Position numbers and translations under genes: made by a program. A stretch of 64,000 nucleotides of DNA, taken from positions 1 to 64,000 of the forward strand of contig CAJNOJ010000111.1 in assembly GCA_905250025.1 (NCBI GenBank), read 5' to 3'. The stretch comes from Adineta ricciae (taxonomy: Eukaryota > Rotifera > Eurotatoria > Adinetida > Adinetidae). The notes beneath the pieces are model-generated. The model worked only from the letters and a program-made list of their open reading frames with translations. It made no database searches and was not told the DNA's origin. This document shows, in pieces, positions 9,601 to 21,816 of this stretch (the stretch's first letter is position 1; the number at the start of each line of letters is the position of its first letter).

Positions 9601-11549
9601 GTGGCCGACCGGAGGCAGGCTGACGAACAACTAGATGTTTTATTTGAATTGCTTAGAGGAAATAAAATAAGTGAAAATAAACTGAGTTTTTATTCAGAGT
9701 AGTACGAAGAGAGTCGATGAATAAATTTTTATAAACCGGTGTTCGTTTTGCTTACATCTGTGGACAAATGAATTGAAAGTAGTCTGACATGAATGAAGCA
9801 GAAAATGAAAGAATCAGCATAAAACTGACTTCAATTCGAACTCAATTAGATTGAGATCTAAGTGAGAGCGTTTATCTACTAGTTTTCTTATACTTTCAGA
9901 AAAGTGTCAGCGAATCCAACGGATGCGCGCTACTTGTAGTATTAGTTGCTAAAAGTCAAACTTCTCCTTAAAGTTCCTAATATTTCCTATATTCAAAAGA
10001 GTAGCTTTATGTCGTAGGAAAATTATCTTGAAATAAACGGGAAATAATATTGAAAAATGCACATAAGAAACTCTAGAGAAATGCCTTTGGGAATATCATA
10101 CACTATGTTTGGTTTCGTCACGTAACAAACTGTCTTCGTTTATAAGATGCACCCACACTTTTATAGACAACAGGAAACAATGAATATTCATCAAGCGTAG
10201 CTGTCATCCTAGGACAAACGGTAGTCGGCAGTAAAATGCTGTCTTACAGATGGAATAAAAGAGAGTTTGTCGATGGGTCATTACAGGCGGATAGACAGTA
10301 CTAAGTGAATCGAGAAAAGCATCTTGCGATTCGATACGAGCACTAGTATAAACAACTCTCGCATTGTGAAAATATATGCATTTGTATGTTTCGTAAAATT
10401 GCATTATTTCGCTCCCACCTAAGATATCCAAATTGCTACTACACTCGGAATCGGAAACACAGATGTATTATTTTGGAAAATGTCTGAGAGAACAGAAGAA
10501 CGTAACACCTATCGTGTATACAAATATGAATAGAATGATGCCTATAACTCCACTTAAAGCACGTTGTCATTATATGCTGACATTCTGATGAAAATCCCCG
10601 TTATTTATCGATAATCAATCTTCTGAACTATATTTCCGATGAAATCCTCAGCGAAGTTGATTTTCTTCTACTGGTTGTTGAATGTTGAATCTAATAATCC
10701 GAATAGAAAACGAACGAAAGCGAGAGTATGAATATCTTTGACATAGCGCTCTACCCACATACTTCGTCGTCTTCTCGATAAGGACGTTTTTGAACGATGT
10801 GACTGTTAGTAAAGTGTTCCCGACGAACCCTTCTGCTACTAATGATTTCAATGTAAAACAGCACCGAGTATGTTTATTAATGCGTTGGCATTCAAATTTT
10901 TCTCGATACATTGAGATTGATCAAATTCAAGAAAATCTATCATCCAAAAGCATTTATATAGTATTATCATGCTCAAATTCTGGCGCAATTTACGATGATG
11001 TTGCTCAGCCTAGTTATAAACACACTCTACGTGTTTCTTCTATGAGCATGGCGTAATCCGCACAAAGACAACGAAGATTTAACGAGTTCCATGCTCGCTA
11101 AATATACCTGTAGGTATGAATGAAGATGAACTGTTTTCAGTTAACTTTATCCAGTCAAAATAATGTAGAATATTTCGTGATAATCAATAATAGTCGTTTC
11201 ATCTGTACTATGAAATGATCTCGAATATATTGCATTGTCTGTTTAATGTCTTGTTTAGGTACAATCTGACTATCGTTAGCCGAAGAATGTTGCATGTGGG
11301 TTTTTTAAAAACTTTTATCTAATCATCCAATAATTTCATTTATTTATAATTTTTTTCATTAGGTGATTGAAAATGTTTGTATGTAACGACTTGACTAGTG
11401 TGGTATAGATAATACAGAACGAAAAGGTTGATATTTACACGGAGAAACGACATGTTTCAGAACAAACATATTGTTTTTAACGATGATATCATGAAAGATA
11501 AGAAACACTTCGACATCCAAGACAAATATTCAGCATTTTGCGATATAGA
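9601..11549. other. Non-coding stretch, nothing recognised
   Basis: AT-rich DNA with scattered short open frames (for example 10204-10431 minus and 10790-11056 plus) that show no domain, signal peptide or splice-linked continuation. I see no repeat with an obvious partner elsewhere in the window. The last few hundred bases presumably contain the promoter of the SDR gene that starts at 11550. Confidence 0.4.
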
Positions 11550-12627
11550 ATGAAACTTCATCCATTACTTTTCGAACCAGAGATCCTCTCATTTTTATTC
11601 CTTTCAATAAACTTCTTCGGTTCGATCATCGTTTGTTTCATTCTACGAACATGGCCATTATCCATTTTTTTCACATGTTTGTATATCCTTCTAATGTTTT
11701 TCGTTAATCATGGCTTAACTTGCGGTCGGCATTATTTACCAATAAAGAAAATTCCCAATCAAACAGTGATTATCACAGGTGCCACGTCAGGCATTGGTCG
11801 TGTATGCGCGCGGCGACTAGCGCAGCTTGGTGCGAAAGTTATCATTGGAATTCGCGGGCAAGAACGAGCGGAAAAAGTTGCGGAAGAAATATCAAAAGAG
11901 TCCCTTGGTGGAACAGTCATTGGTTATGATCTCGATTTATCCAGTTTAGAGAATGTAAAAAATTTCGCGGAGAGAATCGATTCCGTTGATATTTTAATCA
12001 ATAATGCTGGTAGTCTTTATGAAACGTATTCAGTTACGATCGATGGAATTGAAAAACAATTCGCTACGAACTGCGGTTAAGATCGAAATAATTTGATAGA
12101 ATCGATTTTGGAAATTCTCTTTTGTTTTAGTTGGACACTTTTATTTAACTCAACTATTGTTACCTCGATTGAAGCATGGTCGTGTTGTGAATGTTAGTAG
12201 TATTGCTCATCATCTCGTTCGACCAGCAGACCTCGACTATTCCTTGAGACAATTCAAAGATAAGTATCACGGATCAAGAGTTTATGCCCTATCGAAGTTA
12301 GCACAAATCTATCATGCCAGTGAATTAACACGTCGGTATGGTGTGAAAGCGTATTCGCTACATCCTGGGACGATTATTAGTACAAATTTACAACGAAATC
12401 GGCCGTTTTTTCGTCGAGTGGCTTTTCAAATTCTATCGATGATAGGTAAAACTGTTGAACAAGGATCAATGACAACACTTTTCTGTGCGCTGTCTGATGA
12501 TGCAAAGCCCGGCTGCTATCATTCTGATTGTCAAGTGCGAAGAAGCAGTCAGTTAGCAATGGATACCCGTCGTGCAGAACAATGTTGGAACGAAACTGAG
12601 AGATTAATTAAAGAAAAAGCTAAATGA
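11550..12627 (+). CDS. Membrane-anchored short-chain dehydrogenase/reductase (retinol dehydrogenase-like)
   Basis: Two exons (11550-12075 and 12131-12627) flank a 55-bp GT-AG intron and encode about 340 residues. Residues 1-60 hold two hydrophobic segments, consistent with anchoring in the ER or another membrane. The Rossmann fold follows: cofactor motif TGATSGIG, the structural NNAG, the NVSS strand carrying the catalytic Ser, and the catalytic YALSK. The length and motif order fit the RDH11-14/WWOX-like branch of classical SDRs, which oxidise or reduce retinoids, steroids or lipid carbonyls with NAD(P)(H). The substrate cannot be fixed from sequence. An upstream in-frame TTG is ignored in favour of the ATG at 11550. 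It converges with the AIF-like gene, whose stop is about 200 bp away. Confidence 0.85.
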
Positions 12628-12684
12628 CGTTTCTGTGCTTTGTGAGTTGAGGAAACGAACATTTAGAATAAAAGAAGAAGATCG

Positions 12685-12825
12685 TATGTCTGAAATCACA
12701 GTTCAGCTAGTGATCAAGAGAGCGTTGCATGGTTTAATATTAGTAACGTGTTTCGTATACATTCTAGATCTATGTTGGAAAAAGAAGAAGAAAAAAGGAA
12801 ATGAAATCGACGAAAAATCACAATA
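12685..12825 (+). other. Possible 46-residue single-pass membrane peptide
   Basis: An ATG at 12685 opens a frame ending at 12825. It encodes a short N-terminus, one hydrophobic helix (GLILVTCFVYILDLCW) and a lysine-rich tail. It lies 57 bp beyond the SDR stop and may only be SDR 3' untranslated sequence. No homologue is recognised. Confidence 0.2.
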
Positions 12826-12830
12826 GTAAA

Positions 12831-15356
12831 CTAATCTTGATGAATATTAAAAAGTTTGGCTAGTTCTTGAAAATTTGTTATCTCTTGTTGATCTTTGATA
12901 ATCTGTTAAAAAGAAAGGAAAAGTCTCGTCAGACGAGCATTTCGACGATAGAAATGATCTGTTTACCTTTCGTGCAATTGCGATACGATTGAATACATTC
13001 CAGAGGACAATTCCCACGACTTTATTCTCTTTTAAATAGAACACAACACCTTTACTATAATCATCTTTATCCAAATTTCCTTTGCTTTCAGGTAGTTTAT
13101 GTTTCAAATCGTTTGCTGTCGCTTCGGGAGCAACGTCTTGTTGTTCACGATTGCCTTCACTATCGCGCTTTTGTTCTTCATCAGTAGGTTTTCCTTTAGC
13201 ATAAACAGCTACAGTTTGCAGCTGAGAATCTGTTAGACCGATTGCTTCAAAGCCAACTTTTGGTCCCAAGTCGGACCAAAACGTCGATTGATGCCAGTAT
13301 GGTTTATGTGCACCTGTCATGTTTTCTCCGGCTAATTTGCCGCTAACAATAGCGTGATCATAATGTTCGACACGGCGTCGACCTAAGTTGATGTCGTAGA
13401 ACGATGCGGCATCACCAGCTACCCAAACATTGTGACGTGCTTGTAATTCTGCGTTGACAAGAAAGCCACCTTGGTCGGGATCAACTTCTAAGCCAGCTGA
13501 TTTAGCTAAGTCAGTGTTCGGCTCGATACCAACAGCAACAACCACATGATCGGACGTGATATAACTGGTTTTCTTGGGGTTTTGGGGATCGATGTAGGAT
13601 AGACTCACTTTGCCGTCTTGTACTACTGATGCACCAACCAATTCAACATTGGTTAAAACGTCTGCCCCTTCTGTTAGAATTTCAAATAAAATCTCAATTC
13701 TAATTGACAAAAGAAAAGTTTGAAATATTACCGTCTCGGACGCGTTCCGTCGCCCATTTACTCAAATATTCCGGCAACACTTTACTGATATTACCTATAA
13801 GAACAAGAAATTCCAATAAAAAAAGAGATCAAGTATGACTCCTTACCAGCTTCTGGCATCAATTGAGTAATTTTTCCATTTGGATTACCCCTTTTACCGT
13901 TCTCCGTAGCACGATGTGCTAGAGAACATGCTAATTCACTGCCAAGAAAGCCGCCACCAATAATAGTCACATCAGCACCACTGTCAACGACTTTTTTCAG
14001 CGCAAAAAAATCGTCAATCTAAAACAAATTTCTTTCGCAATTACTCGTTCATTCGAGAGACGAACTTACTCCTCTGTATAAAGTTAACTTCGATTTCAAA
14101 CGATTCGATGCTGTTTGAAACACTTTCAAACTTTTCGGTTGACCACCTGTTGCAATTAAGCATTTTTCGAACGATATTTCCCAACCATTATCTAACTTAG
14201 CGACGGAAGTTTTCAGATCCAAATTAACAACCTAATTTGTACAGCAAAAGTATGTCACTTCAGCTCAAAAGCCATAATTTCTTACTTTTCTTCCAAGGAC
14301 AACACCTACGCCACCATTTTCTTCGTCATTTAATGTCTTCACATCAGCGTAAAACTCATTATCAAAAACGAATAAACTAAAACAACAGTCGAGCTTCGCA
14401 TTACTTCCATCAAACTAACTATACAAACCTTTTCTCTTGCCCATTCCATTGTTTAAACATGTATTGATTTAAAAGATTATCATCATCTGTATACCAAACA
14501 TCCTTCGATAATGGAGGACGCATGTATGGATAGTATTTCTCCGAACTAATCACAAGAACCTATTTGAAAGATGTCGAAGATTGAAAAATGTCAAGAAATA
14601 AGAGCAGAACAAACTTTAGCTGTTGCATCATGAGCACGAATTGATTTGAATGCGCTCAACGCTGCGGTTCCACCGCCGATGATCAAATATTGTGCAAAAC
14701 TGGGTATAACTGGTGTTAAATCTGTTTTGCTCAATTCTACGGGTTGTTCTTCTTCAGCTAAAACGAAAAACTGCAGTTCGTAGCAAATACATTTCGATGG
14801 TTCAAACCGAGTAGTTTTCGATCCTGTAAATCCCCGACTTTTTCCACCAATGTCTTCTTGGATGCATCAAGTTTATCATCTGCATGTTGAGATTTCAATT
14901 GTTTGGTATCGTAAGCACTAACTGCATCTTGCTTCTCTTTCGAACTTTTTCGATTTTGAAACTAAGACGAGAAAAGCATTGATCTTTCGTTGTTATCACC
15001 GAAAATCAACAACATACGATGGTGTAAATTGCACCGAGACCTGTCACAGCACCAGCTAAGTACATTAAGTTCGTGATGTTCTTCTTCTTTTGTTCTTCAT
15101 CGTGAGAATTTTGTCCATCATTAGATGATGACGTTGTTGTCGACGCGAATCGGAATTCACAAGTTGTACGAACATAATTTGTTGTTGGCGAAGCATCTGA
15201 ACGAAATAAATTTGTACAGAATTTTGAAAATTCTTCTTCGTGCCTACCTGATGCGATTAGTTTACGTAGAACGGGTCCAGTTGGTCTTGTTAATGACCGT
15301 TTTATCAAATTGAAATGTTGTATCGAAGCTAATCGAGTCAGATGAGATGTTTGCAT
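12831..15356 (-). CDS. AIFM1: Mitochondrial apoptosis-inducing factor 1
   Basis: A gene of about ten exons starts at 15356; introns are short (for example 15197-15247 and 14962-15017). The N-terminus is rich in Arg, Ser and Leu with few acids, like a mitochondrial presequence, and a hydrophobic helix (YLAGAVTGLGAIYTI) follows, matching the inner-membrane anchor of AIF. The FAD motif IIGGGTAALSA and the NAD motif TIIGGGFLGSELA come next, then VAVGIEPNTDLA and VWVAGDAASFYD of the pyridine nucleotide-disulphide reductase fold. The last two exons spell NRIAIARK then IIKD and end AKLFNIHQD, nearly the vertebrate AIF ending. Known role: a NADH-dependent flavoprotein needed for respiratory complex biogenesis, and a caspase-independent death effector when released. 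A hydrophilic insert of about 30 residues (near 13100-13200) lies in the C-terminal domain. It starts head-to-head with the MFSD14-like gene, about 800 bp away. Confidence 0.93.
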
Positions 15357-16154
15357 GACTTCTGCAAATAGATCAGAATAAACTATTTTGATTTGTTTCG
15401 AACGAACCTAAAGACCTGAAATGTATGACTCATTCACGAACCTGAGTGGTTGATCAGGAAACCGATGAGAATGGAAGATTTTCATTGGAACATCGACAAA
15501 ATTTCTTTATTTTTCGTTGAAAGAATCTCGAATGATTCAATTGTTTGTGAAAAATGAGTTTCGAACGCTCTCTATGAATGATATTCGATTGTTTATCTTG
15601 ATGACCAATGAGAATGTTCGAAATGAAAGAGAACCAACTGGTTTCTATGATCGTATCTGGTAAGAAAGAAAGATTTTCTTGATTCCTGGCTGATTCTTTT
15701 CCACGCGCATAAAATCACCATTTCTTTCATCTACCTATGGATTGAGGCAATATAGATATTTACTGCGTCGGGGTCGACGTTTAATCGAGCGAAAATTCTA
15801 GTTATACAACTTATTCTTGTTGAAAGAGGAAAGGTGTGTTCTATTTTCATGAAGATGAGTAAGGCCGACTGTCAGCCTTGATACGTTTTCTTTTTCAAAC
15901 CAAAGATTTTCTCATGCAAAGTCCTAAGTAGGAAGTTTTCTTCAAGTGTTCATGATTATTGAAGAAAAACTAATTAATTTTTTAGATATTCTAGATTTTT
16001 CTTTTTCTTTGTATTTATTTGCAATTCTTTTGTTTCTCTCTTCATTGTGTTGATTATTATGATGACATTGATTCGTCTAATTGTACATGTTTAAAACAAA
16101 CCACTGGCGACAACAGTCTTGTCTAGTAAATTACGACGTACATCGTCATTGACA
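15357..16154. promoter_or_regulatory. Intergenic region between divergent AIF-like and MFSD14-like genes
   Basis: About 800 bp separate two divergently transcribed start codons, so this stretch must hold both promoters or any shared one. I see no clear TATA box or repeat; T-rich stretches near 15990-16040 may belong to the 5' region of the MFSD14-like gene. Confidence 0.35.
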
Positions 16155-18237
16155 ATGACAGAATCTGTCAATGAATGTGATGTTGAAGCACATTCCGACA
16201 CTGATGAAGTCAAACGAGTCAAATTCAAAATCAAACAACGCAGACTCATCAAAGTAAAACGTTTCATCTCATTGCTTCATACTTTTCGAGAATATTTGTT
16301 TGTGTTTAGCCCGGTGGTTTTGGTAAACCGAGTGTTTATCATGGTCTAGTTGTTATTTTTCTCGAATTTTTCGCATGGGGTCTTTTAACAAATCCTATTA
16401 TCTCAGTAGGATAACGTTCCGTCCTCTATGCTTCTTTTATTTGTTCATTCATTCAGACACTCAATCGAACATTTCCGACTCACACATTTTTAATGAATGG
16501 CGTTATTCATGGAATGAAGTGAGACAAGAAGAAACTCATGTCAAAGATTCATTTGTTCGATCTAATTTTGTACTTTAGAGGTTTATTGACATTCCTAAGT
16601 TCGCCGTTGTTAGGTGCTTACTCTGACGTCTGGGGACGCAAATCTTTTCTGCTTCTTACGGTTTTCTTTACGTGCTGTCCAATACCATTGATGAAATTTA
16701 GTCCGATGTAACTTTCTTTCAACTGAATGTATCCTATTGAGTTTCTCGATGATAATTTTAGGTGGTATTTTGCTTTAATTAGCATCAGTGGTCTGTTTTC
16801 TGTAACGTTCAGCGTCGTTTACGCGTATGTAGCTGATGTTACGGATGAGAATTCTCGTGGTGCGGCATATGGTTTGTTGTTGAAAGTATTCTTCGCCAAT
16901 TCGAAGAGAGATTTGTTTAGGATTGGTAACGGCGACATTTGCTGCATCATTAATCACAAGTCCGGCGATTGGTGCACATCTCGCTCGCCTCTACAGTGAT
17001 AATTTTATTATTGCACTCGGTTAGTATTCGAAAAAGATTTGTGATTTAGAAGAACTAGGTCTTGTCGAATTTCAGGTACGGCAGTTGCCGTGTTAGATTT
17101 ATTGTTTATCTATTTCATGGTACCGGAATCTTTACCAGAACGATTGCGCATTGATCAGAAAGTGTCATGGGACAAAATCGATCCATTTTCAGTGAGTTAT
17201 CGGAAATTTTCTCATTGTCAGTGAACACAATCATCTGATTTTATCATTATAGGCTCTTAGGAAAATAACTCACGATCGTTTCATTTATCTGATCTGTCTC
17301 ATCGTTCTTCTATCGTATCTTCCGGGTATGGAATCTACTTTCTAAAACGATTGTTTCGATGATAGTCGATCTTTTTCAGAAGCTGGGCAATATTCCTGTT
17401 TTTTCGTTTATCTACGCTTAGTAAATCTCGATTGAACACTTAGTTTGAATTCACACCCGCTTTGGTTTAGGTATTGGGCTTTTCTGAAGATGAAGTTGCT
17501 TATTTCATCGCATTTATCGGTGTACTTTCATGTATTGCTCAAGTAAATAAGAGAAAATTTCCAAATAAGATCTCATCTTGTTTCGTTAGACTGCCTTTTT
17601 GGCATGTTTACAAAAATACTTCGGTGCAAAAGAAACAATTATGGTTGGATTGTTTTTTCAAATTGTTCAACTAGCAGCATTTGGAATTGCCACATCCACT
17701 TGGTATTCATGAAAACTAGACAATTGCTTCGTTTTCTAACCAATTCGTTTCAGGGTCATGTGGTTTGCGGGCGGCTTAGCTGCACTTTCATCCTTAACCT
17801 ATCCGTCGATTAGTGCATTCGTTTCCGTCTATGCAGATGAAAATCAACAAGGTGAGCCCAACGAAGACTTTTTCGTTCAGATTCCGAAAATCCCTTCTGC
17901 CGTTTCAGGTCTTGTCCAAGGAATGGTTAATGGCGTCCGTGGTCTATGCAATGGTCTCGGGCCTGCTCTATTTGGATTCACCTTCTATCTCTTCAATGTC
18001 GATTTTGGCTTTTCGCCCAATACAGTTCTCCCACCAAGCAATTCGAACATTACAACAATTCTATCGAATGCCAAACCAGTTTACTCGTCGATGTTAAATC
18101 GCGAAGTACCTGGTCCACCCTTTCTATTCGGTGCTTTTCTTGCTACAGTTGCGCTAATGTTCGCCCTTCTCCTCCCGCATTCAGTCGGTACGGGAAATGA
18201 TGCGAGAACCATCGAACAAAGCGCTCGTCTGATGGAA
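16155..18237 (+). CDS. MFSD14/HIAT1-like major facilitator transporter (3' end lost at an N)
   Basis: Thirteen exons can be joined with GT-AG introns: 16155-16253, 16310-16405, 16457-16518, 16579-16707, 16762-16871, 16921-17019, 17076-17191, 17253-17325, 17380-17420, 17471-17542, 17590-17702, 17754-17851 and 17909-18237. The protein follows the MFSD14A/B (HIAT1) pattern: PSVYHGLVVIFLEFFAWGLL in the first helix, the MFS loop signature SDVWGRKSF, then SYLPEAGQYS, RGLCNGLGPALFGF and PGPPFLFGA. It should be a 12-helix membrane protein; the vertebrate relatives are orphan transporters of intracellular membranes. The start is the ATG at 16155; a TTG further upstream in the same frame is less likely. 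Coding runs into the ambiguous base at 18238 and a stop appears within 12 bases inside antisense of the next gene, so the true C-terminus is probably missing from the assembly. Confidence 0.9.
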
Positions 18238-18238
18238 N
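18238..18238. other. Ambiguous base (N), probable collapsed assembly gap
   Basis: This is the only N I noticed in the window. The plus-strand transporter and the minus-strand gene both have clear coding right up to it, and beyond it each frame runs into antisense of the other gene. A gap of unknown length written as one N explains both truncations. Confidence 0.7.
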
Positions 18239-18764
18239 CATACTCATGAATTCGAACTTTTTGTTCGGGTGAAACAAGTTTATACGAACCGCGGATGCGT
18301 TTTTGCGCAGGACGTTCAATTTTACGTCGACGTTTATTATTTTGATAGTCAAGTTGACTCGCTGCTGGTGGAGATGACGAAGATGATTGAACAGTCGAAA
18401 ATTGTTGTTGAACGGCAGCAGCGAATGCATCGAATTTCTTCGCTGAGTCGTTTGTTTGTCCTTTTAATTTTAATGTCGGAGATGTTGCTGTCGAAGATGA
18501 ATCACTTGGATCAAGCTGAGGTAAAACAGCCATAAAATCCTATTTCGAACATTGACAAAATTAGGTTTTCTATCGCACGAAACACTTGTTTTTCTTTTCT
18601 TCACTTACTGCGATCATACTTTCATCGGCTGTATAGTCGATTGGTTCAACTTTTTGGTGATGTTGAGTACTGAGAGTATTAGCGACCGAACCTAATGGTG
18701 TCGGTGCATGTGAATTAGTCATTTTCGTTGCTGTTGAATGTTCACTCATTGAAGTCAAATCTGG
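18239..18764 (-). CDS. Basic, low-complexity probable nuclear protein, partial
   Basis: Two exons are visible on the minus strand: 18764-18609, preceded by a polypyrimidine-AG acceptor, and 18539-18239, joined by an intron with a perfect GTAAGTG donor. The first visible Met is at 18749, but the acceptor implies a further upstream exon not located. The protein is rich in Ser, Thr and Gln, contains a strongly basic patch (KRRRKIERPAQKRIRG) suited to nuclear import or DNA binding, then SYKLVSPEQKVRIHEY, which looks like the start of a helical, possibly helix-turn-helix, domain. Coding stops at the N at 18238, so the C-terminal part is missing. Not assigned to a family; the DNA-binding idea is inference. 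Confidence 0.6.
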
Positions 18765-18766
18765 CT

Positions 18767-20771
18767 AAAAGAAAGAAAAAGAGAAGTTCTATTTGACTAT
18801 ATATATGGAGGAAAGTATTTGCTTTCGTGAGAATGTCTTCTTTACCGAAGAACAAAAAAAGTTTGTTAGAATAAGTTCAGTCGTCTCCTGCTACTTTTTT
18901 TTCTTCATTCTGAAATGAATGTCAGAAAAAGTGTGTATGTGTGTGAAAGAGAAAGAGACAGAGGGGAAAAAAGAGAACGAGACGAACTTTTTTTATTCTG
19001 TTTGCTACCGAAGTGCTCAATTCGACTTCTTTTTCACATATATATATATATATAGTCACCGAGTGGAAGTTAAAAAAGTGGAAAGAACGAGAAGAATTGT
19101 GTTCAACGTCAAGCATTATTTTTCTTCATTGTGTGTGTGTGTTCGTCTTCTTCATTCTCAGTCTTTTTTTTCTGTATGTGTGCGCGCATTTGGCGTCTGC
19201 AAATACATGAATACGAGCGAGAGTCGACAGATAGAAAAGAGGGAAAAAAGAGGAAAAAACGTTGGGGCCGAAAACGAATGGGAAACACACGAACTCTTTT
19301 ATTCTTTGTCGATGTTGATAATAGTGAAGGAAGACGAGAGAGAGAGAGAGAGAAAGGGAACGGAACTAAAGGAAAAAGAGCAAAACAGAAAAAGAAGGGT
19401 AGCTAACCATCGGAAAAAATAATCTCAGAGAAAGGAAAAAGAAACAAAATCGTCTGCAAATGTGTATAGACGCAGAATATGTACAACAAAAAAAAACTGC
19501 ACACGAACATATATAGATTAACGATCTGTAGAATTTCTTTCTTCTTGAACTTCCGCATGCGCGCGCGGTCGCTCGTCGACGTTCTCGTTCGACGAAACAT
19601 TCCGAATAGGGAAAAAGAACGGATGCACGACGAGAGATATGAGTTACGTCGTTCCAGAAACAAATGAGAGCAAAGATAAAAGAAAAAAGTTCATCTTGAC
19701 TATCATCATATCATCGATACGATCGCTACATACACATATCGAGATTGATTTCCCGAATACATGCAGCGAACGTTTTCTTTTCAGACAGAATCAAAGAACA
19801 TATTTTCGAGTTTAATTGCACATTAATATCTTCTATGGAAGGCAAGACATATTCTCAATAGCGATGAAAAAAGAAAGAGAAGAGAGAAGGCGAGGCGAAA
19901 AAGCGGACGAGACGGAAAAAAGTGTGTCTTGCGCTCGGAAAGTTGACGACCGATGATGGCGGTGGAATAAGCAGTCGTAACATCTTCTATTCTGCTGCTG
20001 CAATGTTGTTCGTCGGGAACGAACGCGAGTGTGTGCACACACACACACGTAACGGCGAAGAAGAAAGTTAAGTATAGTCGTCTAGGTTTTTCCGTACTGC
20101 ATCTGTTCTCGTTGATGTATTTACTTTACGTGTGTGTGTATATGCTCTCTCTCTCTCCCTCTTCATATTCGAGACTGCATAACGGGAAAAGTCAGACATT
20201 TGTATGTTTGTGCCTCAATGCTGAGCAATCTATATCGAGGAATATGATCTTTGGTTATATGCACACATGCTAGTGAGAGTAACCTCATTTTCGCGTCATC
20301 GAGAGGAAACAAAGATGAATGATGAATGAATATGAGAGCAGACGGAAATGGACGTGCAAGCACAAACAAAAAAGAATCTCCTCAACAACGATGCAATGGT
20401 GAATAACACGATACAATACGCTTAGAAATCCTCAAAATAAGCTGTTTTTTTATTGAACAAATATCCTAAACGAATTGTAAAAGAAATGTTGGACATTTGA
20501 TTGTGATCAACGCGTGATTCATATCGTAGTGAGAAAGAGATTTGACGAATTTGAACTGAGATACAATCTTTCGATGATTAACCATAGAAAAAGAAACAAA
20601 TTCGACAAGATACTTTCCAGGTATGGTTATTCATATGTGAATCATGATGACATAGTTTGTTGTTTATGCTTGACTGAATCAACGCGAGGTTTGCACGCGG
20701 TATTTAATACGCAGCGAAATCCTTTGGCTTTCGTATACTCAATACTTGATAACAAATATTCAAATTTGATA
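18767..20771. other. Two-kilobase low-complexity non-coding stretch
   Basis: Long purine-rich runs (19210-19420, 19860-19920), GT/AC tracts (around 19130, 20030-20045, 20140) and a TA dinucleotide run at about 19038-19054 dominate. Open frames here are repetitive in composition and lack domains. It probably holds the 5' exon and promoter of the basic protein on the minus strand and the promoter of the EF-hand gene on the plus strand. Confidence 0.5.
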
Positions 20772-21338
20772 ATGGGTGCTCGTTCAAGTCGCCAGTCCTA
20801 TCAGCAATGGGATTTAAATGAATTATCTCGACAAACTGGCATTCCTGTAGACCAAGTTCACCAACTCCATCAACAATTTATGAAGGCAGCTGGTCGCGAT
20901 GGTCAGCTGGATCAGAGAGAATTCATGAACTTCTACAGTCGTTTTCCCGGTGCTCAACAACAAGATCCACGATACATGCAGCAACAAATTCCTCGTATTT
21001 ATCGTACATTCGATCGCGATAATTCCGGCACACTGTCTTTCGATGAATTCCTCAGTGCTGTGGTTATGATGAACCACAATGTACCTCGCCGTCAACGAAT
21101 TAACTATCTTATTCAACAAAACAATCATAACGGACGTCAAAACGGTGATGGTCGAATTTCTCCGCAATATGGCCATCAAGTTTTCCGACGTATCAATGAT
21201 TACTATGGTTTACCTCAAGGTACCGAACATCAATGCTGGAAACAAGTTGACCGAAACAATCGTGGCTATGTTACTCAAGATGAACTTATCGAATATATCA
21301 GTCAACAAGATGCGTACAATCGACGCTATCAATATTAA
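20772..21338 (+). CDS. Myristoylatable EF-hand calcium sensor (NCS-like)
   Basis: A single exon encodes 188 residues starting MGARSS, a typical N-myristoylation context (Gly2, Ser6), so I chose this ATG over in-frame upstream codons. EF-hand order resembles neuronal calcium sensors: a degenerate first site (GRDGQLDQREF), a canonical loop DRDNSGTLSFDE with all liganding positions, a Gln/Asn-rich linker carrying a weak site (NGDGRISPQYG), and a last degenerate DRNNRGYVTQDE. Members of this family switch membrane binding and target contact with calcium. A related truncated copy follows about 480 bp downstream. AATAAA-type sequence lies about 100 bp beyond the stop. Confidence 0.8.
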   Translation: MGARSSRQSYQQWDLNELSRQTGIPVDQVHQLHQQFMKAAGRDGQLDQREFMNFYSRFPGAQQQDPRYMQQQIPRIYRTFDRDNSGTLSFDEFLSAVVMMNHNVPRRQRINYLIQQNNHNGRQNGDGRISPQYGHQVFRRINDYYGLPQGTEHQCWKQVDRNNRGYVTQDELIEYISQQDAYNRRYQY

Positions 21339-21816
21339 TCAAGTTTCTTGTGTTTTTTTTTCTTTTCGTGAAGTGCACAAGATCACCGAGTGTATTCTCT
21401 CATAAAATTGCAAGAAAAAATATCCTTATTTAATATGATAAATAAACATAACTGTTGTAATATCTCATATGACACATTCGTAATGCTCTTCAATAACAAA
21501 AATACGATAGTATTAGAAAGAAAACTTATTATTGTTACTGTTATTGTTATTATATAGATCATCTTGAGATATGTGAAAAATACTTTTCTAGAATAAATAT
21601 TTTCGTCGGAACAAAACATCATTGATCATTCTTTCTCTTGCATATACACATGTCAGGTAAAAACATTGACGTCATTCTTTGACAGGATAAAATATGTATA
21701 TATCTCTGACTTCTCCCGATGAATGTACATTGTAATCAGTACAATTTCTTATTGCACTTAATGACACTCTATGTACAAAAGTATGACGACAGAAGTTTCA
21801 TTGCATTTCGCTATCG

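Noticed and set aside
10204-11056. Overlapping frames of 75-88 codons on both strands
   Set aside because: No domain, signal peptide or splice continuation, and they overlap each other on opposite strands.
18919-19663. Several 60-167 codon frames on both strands
   Set aside because: They lie in purine-, GT- and TA-rich low-complexity DNA and encode runs of Glu, Lys and Arg or Phe and Ser without domains.
20514-20771. In-frame upstream extension of the EF-hand gene
   Set aside because: The extra 86 residues have no EF-hand features and would bury the N-myristoylation start MGARSS.
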